From Thermoguttaceae bacterium (GTDB taxonomy: Bacteria > Planctomycetota > Planctomycetia > Pirellulales > Thermoguttaceae), in assembly GCA_017454585.1 (NCBI GenBank), contig JAFTCU010000020.1, positions 1 to 8,082 on the forward strand: DNA of 8,082 nucleotides. Direction: 5' to 3'. The notes beneath the pieces were generated by a model. It was not told where the DNA came from and ran no database searches. It was given only the letters and a program-made list of their open reading frames with translations. Below are positions 6,220 to 8,082 of this stretch, piece by piece. Numbering within the stretch: the stretch's first letter is position 1; the number at the start of each line of letters is the position of its first letter. The position numbers were made by a program, and so were the translations under genes.

Positions 6220-7542
6220 TCAGTTGATTTCAAAACCTTTTCTCTGTTCGCGGCTCAGGAAGGACTGCGCCAGATCGTCGCCGACGACGCACTCTTTGAC
6301 CGGGTCCCAGCGGATCTCACGCTTCAGGCGCGCCGCGATGCCGCAGAGGTGGGCGACGGTCATGGTCTGCACGTGGCTCATCGGGTCGGAGACGCACACG
6401 CCGCCGTTTCGGATGCAGTCGTACAAATTCGCTTTGTGCCATGTGGGCGTCTTGCCTTTGAACAGCGCGATGCGATCTCCCTCCGTGTATTTGTCCTCGT
6501 CCCAGTTTTCCTCGATGGGCTTCCCGGTGATCCGCTCGCGGCTGACGAAGATCCGGCCCTTTTCCCCCTCGAAGATCAACCCGTTGTCGGCGTGGGTCGT
6601 GATGATCATCTCCGAGCCGTTCTCGAATTTGCAGACGAAATCGAACTCGTACGGTGTGTTGTACATTCGGTCGGTGCTTGGGTTTCCCTTTTCGTCAAAA
6701 TCGACGTGGGCCTTCGCGTTCCTTCCGTCGATGGAGATCGGCCCGGCCCCTTTATGGTCCAGATCGAGCGCCCAGAGCGCAATGTCGATGTGGTGGGCGC
6801 CCCAGTCCGCGATCACGCCGCTGGCGTACTCGAACCAGTAGCGGAACGTGCGGTGGCACCGCTGCGGAATGTACTCCGTCCACGGCGCCTGGCCGAGCCA
6901 CTGGTTCCAGTCGAGGCCGTCCGGCACCGGCGCGGTCTGGAAAAGCCCCTGATCCGCCGCATGAGCGCCCGGACCAGAAGGAAGCCCCACGATCACTTTC
7001 TGAATTTTGCCCAAAAGCCCCTTCCGGCAGAAATTCACCGCCCGGCCGAAAAGATTCAGCTGGGCGCGCTGCTGGGTGCCGACCTGGAACGCCTTGCCCG
7101 CTTTTTCGGCCGCGTCACGAATCAAAAAGCCTTCCGCGACGGTGAGCGTGAGCGGCTTCTGGCAGAAAACGTGCTTCCCGCTGCGCAGGGCGTCGAGGCA
7201 AATTTTCACGTGCCAGTGGTCCGGCGTGGAGCAGCTCACCAGGTCAATGTCGTTCCGGTCGATGATCCGTCGGTAATCGCCGTAGCAGTTTTCCGACGCA
7301 ACGTGAAAACGGTTCGCCGCCTGGTCCAGATGAGATCGATCGACGTCACAAAGCGCGGCCATTTCGCAATTATGCGAGTGGTCATTCGCGTCGCCAGTCC
7401 CCATCCCGCCGAGGCCCACACAGCCGACGCGGATCCGGTTGGAGGGGGCGTTTTCGCCGCGGGCATATTTCAGGAAAAACGGCGCGGAAACCACGGCCGC
7501 GGAGGAGGTCAAAAAGGAACGTCGGTTAAGTGGGTAAAACAT
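6220..7542 (-). CDS. Tat-exported Gfo/Idh/MocA family oxidoreductase
   Basis: A 440-residue NAD(P)-dependent sugar or polyol dehydrogenase family member, probably exported folded with its cofactor. The N-terminus MFYPLNRRSFLTSSAAVVSAPFF is a twin-arginine signal (RR at 7-8). The Rossmann fold follows, with RVGCVGLGGMGTGD (residues 38-51), ALCDVDRSHL and STPDHWH (105-111). GKHVFCQKPLTLTVAEG (122-138) holds the catalytic-type Lys129; Gln replaces the Glu of the usual EKP. DWGAHHIDIALWALD (246-260) marks the C-terminal alpha/beta domain. The substrate is unknown. The open frame continues upstream to 7629, but that would put a basic, unrelated 29-residue stretch before the Tat signal and overlap the kinase gene. 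ATG 7542 has a strong ribosome site and is chosen. Its neighbours suggest a role in rhamnoside or glycoside breakdown. Inositol- or keto-glycoside-type chemistry is possible. Confidence 0.93.
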   Translation of the reverse strand: MFYPLNRRSFLTSSAAVVSAPFFLKYARGENAPSNRIRVGCVGLGGMGTGDANDHSHNCEMAALCDVDRSHLDQAANRFHVASENCYGDYRRIIDRNDIDLVSCSTPDHWHVKICLDALRSGKHVFCQKPLTLTVAEGFLIRDAAEKAGKAFQVGTQQRAQLNLFGRAVNFCRKGLLGKIQKVIVGLPSGPGAHAADQGLFQTAPVPDGLDWNQWLGQAPWTEYIPQRCHRTFRYWFEYASGVIADWGAHHIDIALWALDLDHKGAGPISIDGRNAKAHVDFDEKGNPSTDRMYNTPYEFDFVCKFENGSEMIITTHADNGLIFEGEKGRIFVSRERITGKPIEENWDEDKYTEGDRIALFKGKTPTWHKANLYDCIRNGGVCVSDPMSHVQTMTVAHLCGIAARLKREIRWDPVKECVVGDDLAQSFLSREQRKGFEIN

Positions 7543-7548
7543 AAAAAA

Positions 7549-7555
7549 CTTCCTT
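7549..7555 (-). promoter_or_regulatory. Ribosome binding site deciding the oxidoreductase start
   Basis: On the - strand AAGGAAG lies six bases (TTTTTT) before ATG 7542. It fixes the start in front of the twin-arginine signal rather than at the further upstream in-frame codon at 7629. It lies in the 46-bp gap after the kinase stop. Confidence 0.8.
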
Positions 7556-7588
7556 GGAAATGATGGGGTGAAAATCTGAAAAACGTAA

Positions 7589-8082
7589 TTACTCGGTTTT
7601 CGTCTCGTTTTCCTCTTCCTCCAGCTCACGCTTCAGATTGGCCATCGGGTCCGGTTTTTCCGTGCTGAGCATGGGAGGAGCGGGGAATTTTATGGTGAAT
7701 TTCGTGCCGCGGCGCAGCTCGCTCTGGACCTCCAGGATCGCGCCGTGAGCCTCGATGATCTTCCGGACGGTCGGCAGGCCGAGGCCGAAGCCGTTGCTCT
7801 TGGTCGTGTAAAACGCGTCGTAGAGTTTTTCGAGCGTTTCGGCGTCCATGCCGCACCCATTATCGATCAGGTCGAGGGCCACGCCTTCCGGGACGGGGTA
7901 GGTGCGGACGATCAGCTCGCCCCCGTCTTTCATCGCGGCCTCTGCGTTATTAATGAGGTTCCAAAGGACGCACCCGAACGCGTCTTTGTCGAGCATGATC
8001 GGCTGGAGCTCCGGCGCGAAAAAGGTCAGGATCTCGATGTTCTTCTGCTTCGCCTTTTCGCGGTAAAAGTCCACGATGGTCC
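7589..8082 (-). CDS. Sensor histidine kinase, C-terminal ATPase domain (5' end outside window)
   Basis: The last ~163 residues of a two-component sensor kinase; the sensor region and the phosphorylated-His helix lie beyond the window edge. The frame is open to the end of the window, so the in-frame GTG near 8074 is not taken as the start. The ATP-binding boxes are all visible; residues are counted from that GTG. The N box is LWNLINNAEAAM (Asn39, Asn43). The G1 box is DNGCGMD (71-77). The F box is DAFYTTKSNG (87-95). The G2 box is GFGLGLPTVRKIIEAHG (95-111). GTKFTIKFPAPP ends the domain, and an acidic tail (KRELEEEENETKTE) follows. The N-box and TTKxxGxGLGL wording is that of NtrB/ZraS-like kinases. 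No response regulator is in the window. It ends 46 bp before the oxidoreductase gene on the same strand and may be co-transcribed with it, but its target genes are unknown. Confidence 0.94.
   Translation of the reverse strand, partial: TIVDFYREKAKQKNIEILTFFAPELQPIMLDKDAFGCVLWNLINNAEAAMKDGGELIVRTYPVPEGVALDLIDNGCGMDAETLEKLYDAFYTTKSNGFGLGLPTVRKIIEAHGAILEVQSELRRGTKFTIKFPAPPMLSTEKPDPMANLKRELEEEENETKTE

Noticed and set aside
6411..6450. Gln in place of Glu in the oxidoreductase QKP motif as a sign of inactivity
   Set aside because: The actual motif lies near residues 128-130, the Lys is kept, and I recall CQKP as a common variant in exported family members.
7550..7559. TTCCTTGGAA inverted motif before the oxidoreductase start as an operator
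   Set aside because: Half-sites are only 4 bp and it overlaps the purine-rich ribosome site, which explains the sequence.
6178..7563. Long + strand open frame (461 aa) opposite the oxidoreductase gene
   Set aside because: It has low-complexity Arg/Val composition and no domain, and it is fully antisense to the Gfo/Idh/MocA gene.
7543..7629. N-terminal extension of the oxidoreductase upstream to 7629
   Set aside because: It would overlap the kinase 3' end, adds a basic stretch unlike the family, and pushes the twin-arginine signal away from the N-terminus. ATG 7542 has a clear ribosome site.

Overview
The window reads as a piece of a GC-rich (roughly 60% by eye) bacterial chromosome given over to plant or algal polysaccharide use. 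It carries a secreted family 78 rhamnosidase, a Tat-exported Gfo/Idh/MocA oxidoreductase, a secreted parallel beta-helix protein with an inserted carbohydrate-binding-like domain, and a xylose isomerase. This gene style is typical of the PVC group (Lentisphaerota/Victivallales, Planctomycetota, Verrucomicrobiota/Kiritimatiellota). The placement is inferred from gene content only; no rRNA or other phylogenetic marker is present.

Layout. The left third is on the + strand: the 3' end of xylA (1-478), a 138-bp gap packed with an inverted repeat and 7-bp tandem repeats, a beta-helix protein (617-2404), a small unrecognised protein (2416-2640), and a C_GCAxxG_C_C family protein (2633-3079). The last three are tightly packed, with overlapping or nearly touching ends, and probably form one transcription unit. 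The right two thirds are on the - strand. Read 5'->3' the order is a sensor histidine kinase truncated by the window edge (7589-8082), the Gfo/Idh/MocA oxidoreductase (6220-7542) and the GH78 alpha-L-rhamnosidase (3106-6183). Gaps there are 46 and 36 bp, so an operon is likely. The two units converge at 3079/3106 on a second heptamer repeat, which supplies the last codons and stop of the rhamnosidase gene.

How the genes may work together (inference). The beta-helix protein and rhamnosidase would act outside the cytoplasm on pectin-like or rhamnose-capped glycans. The Tat-exported oxidoreductase may modify a released sugar or glycoside there. Xylose isomerase feeds pentose into central metabolism, and the kinase may sense a related signal. 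The two small + strand genes have no assigned role.

No mobile element, CRISPR array, tRNA or rRNA was seen. There is no gene-free stretch over 300 bases. The most unusual non-coding signal is the pair of 7-bp-period repeat tracts at gene borders.
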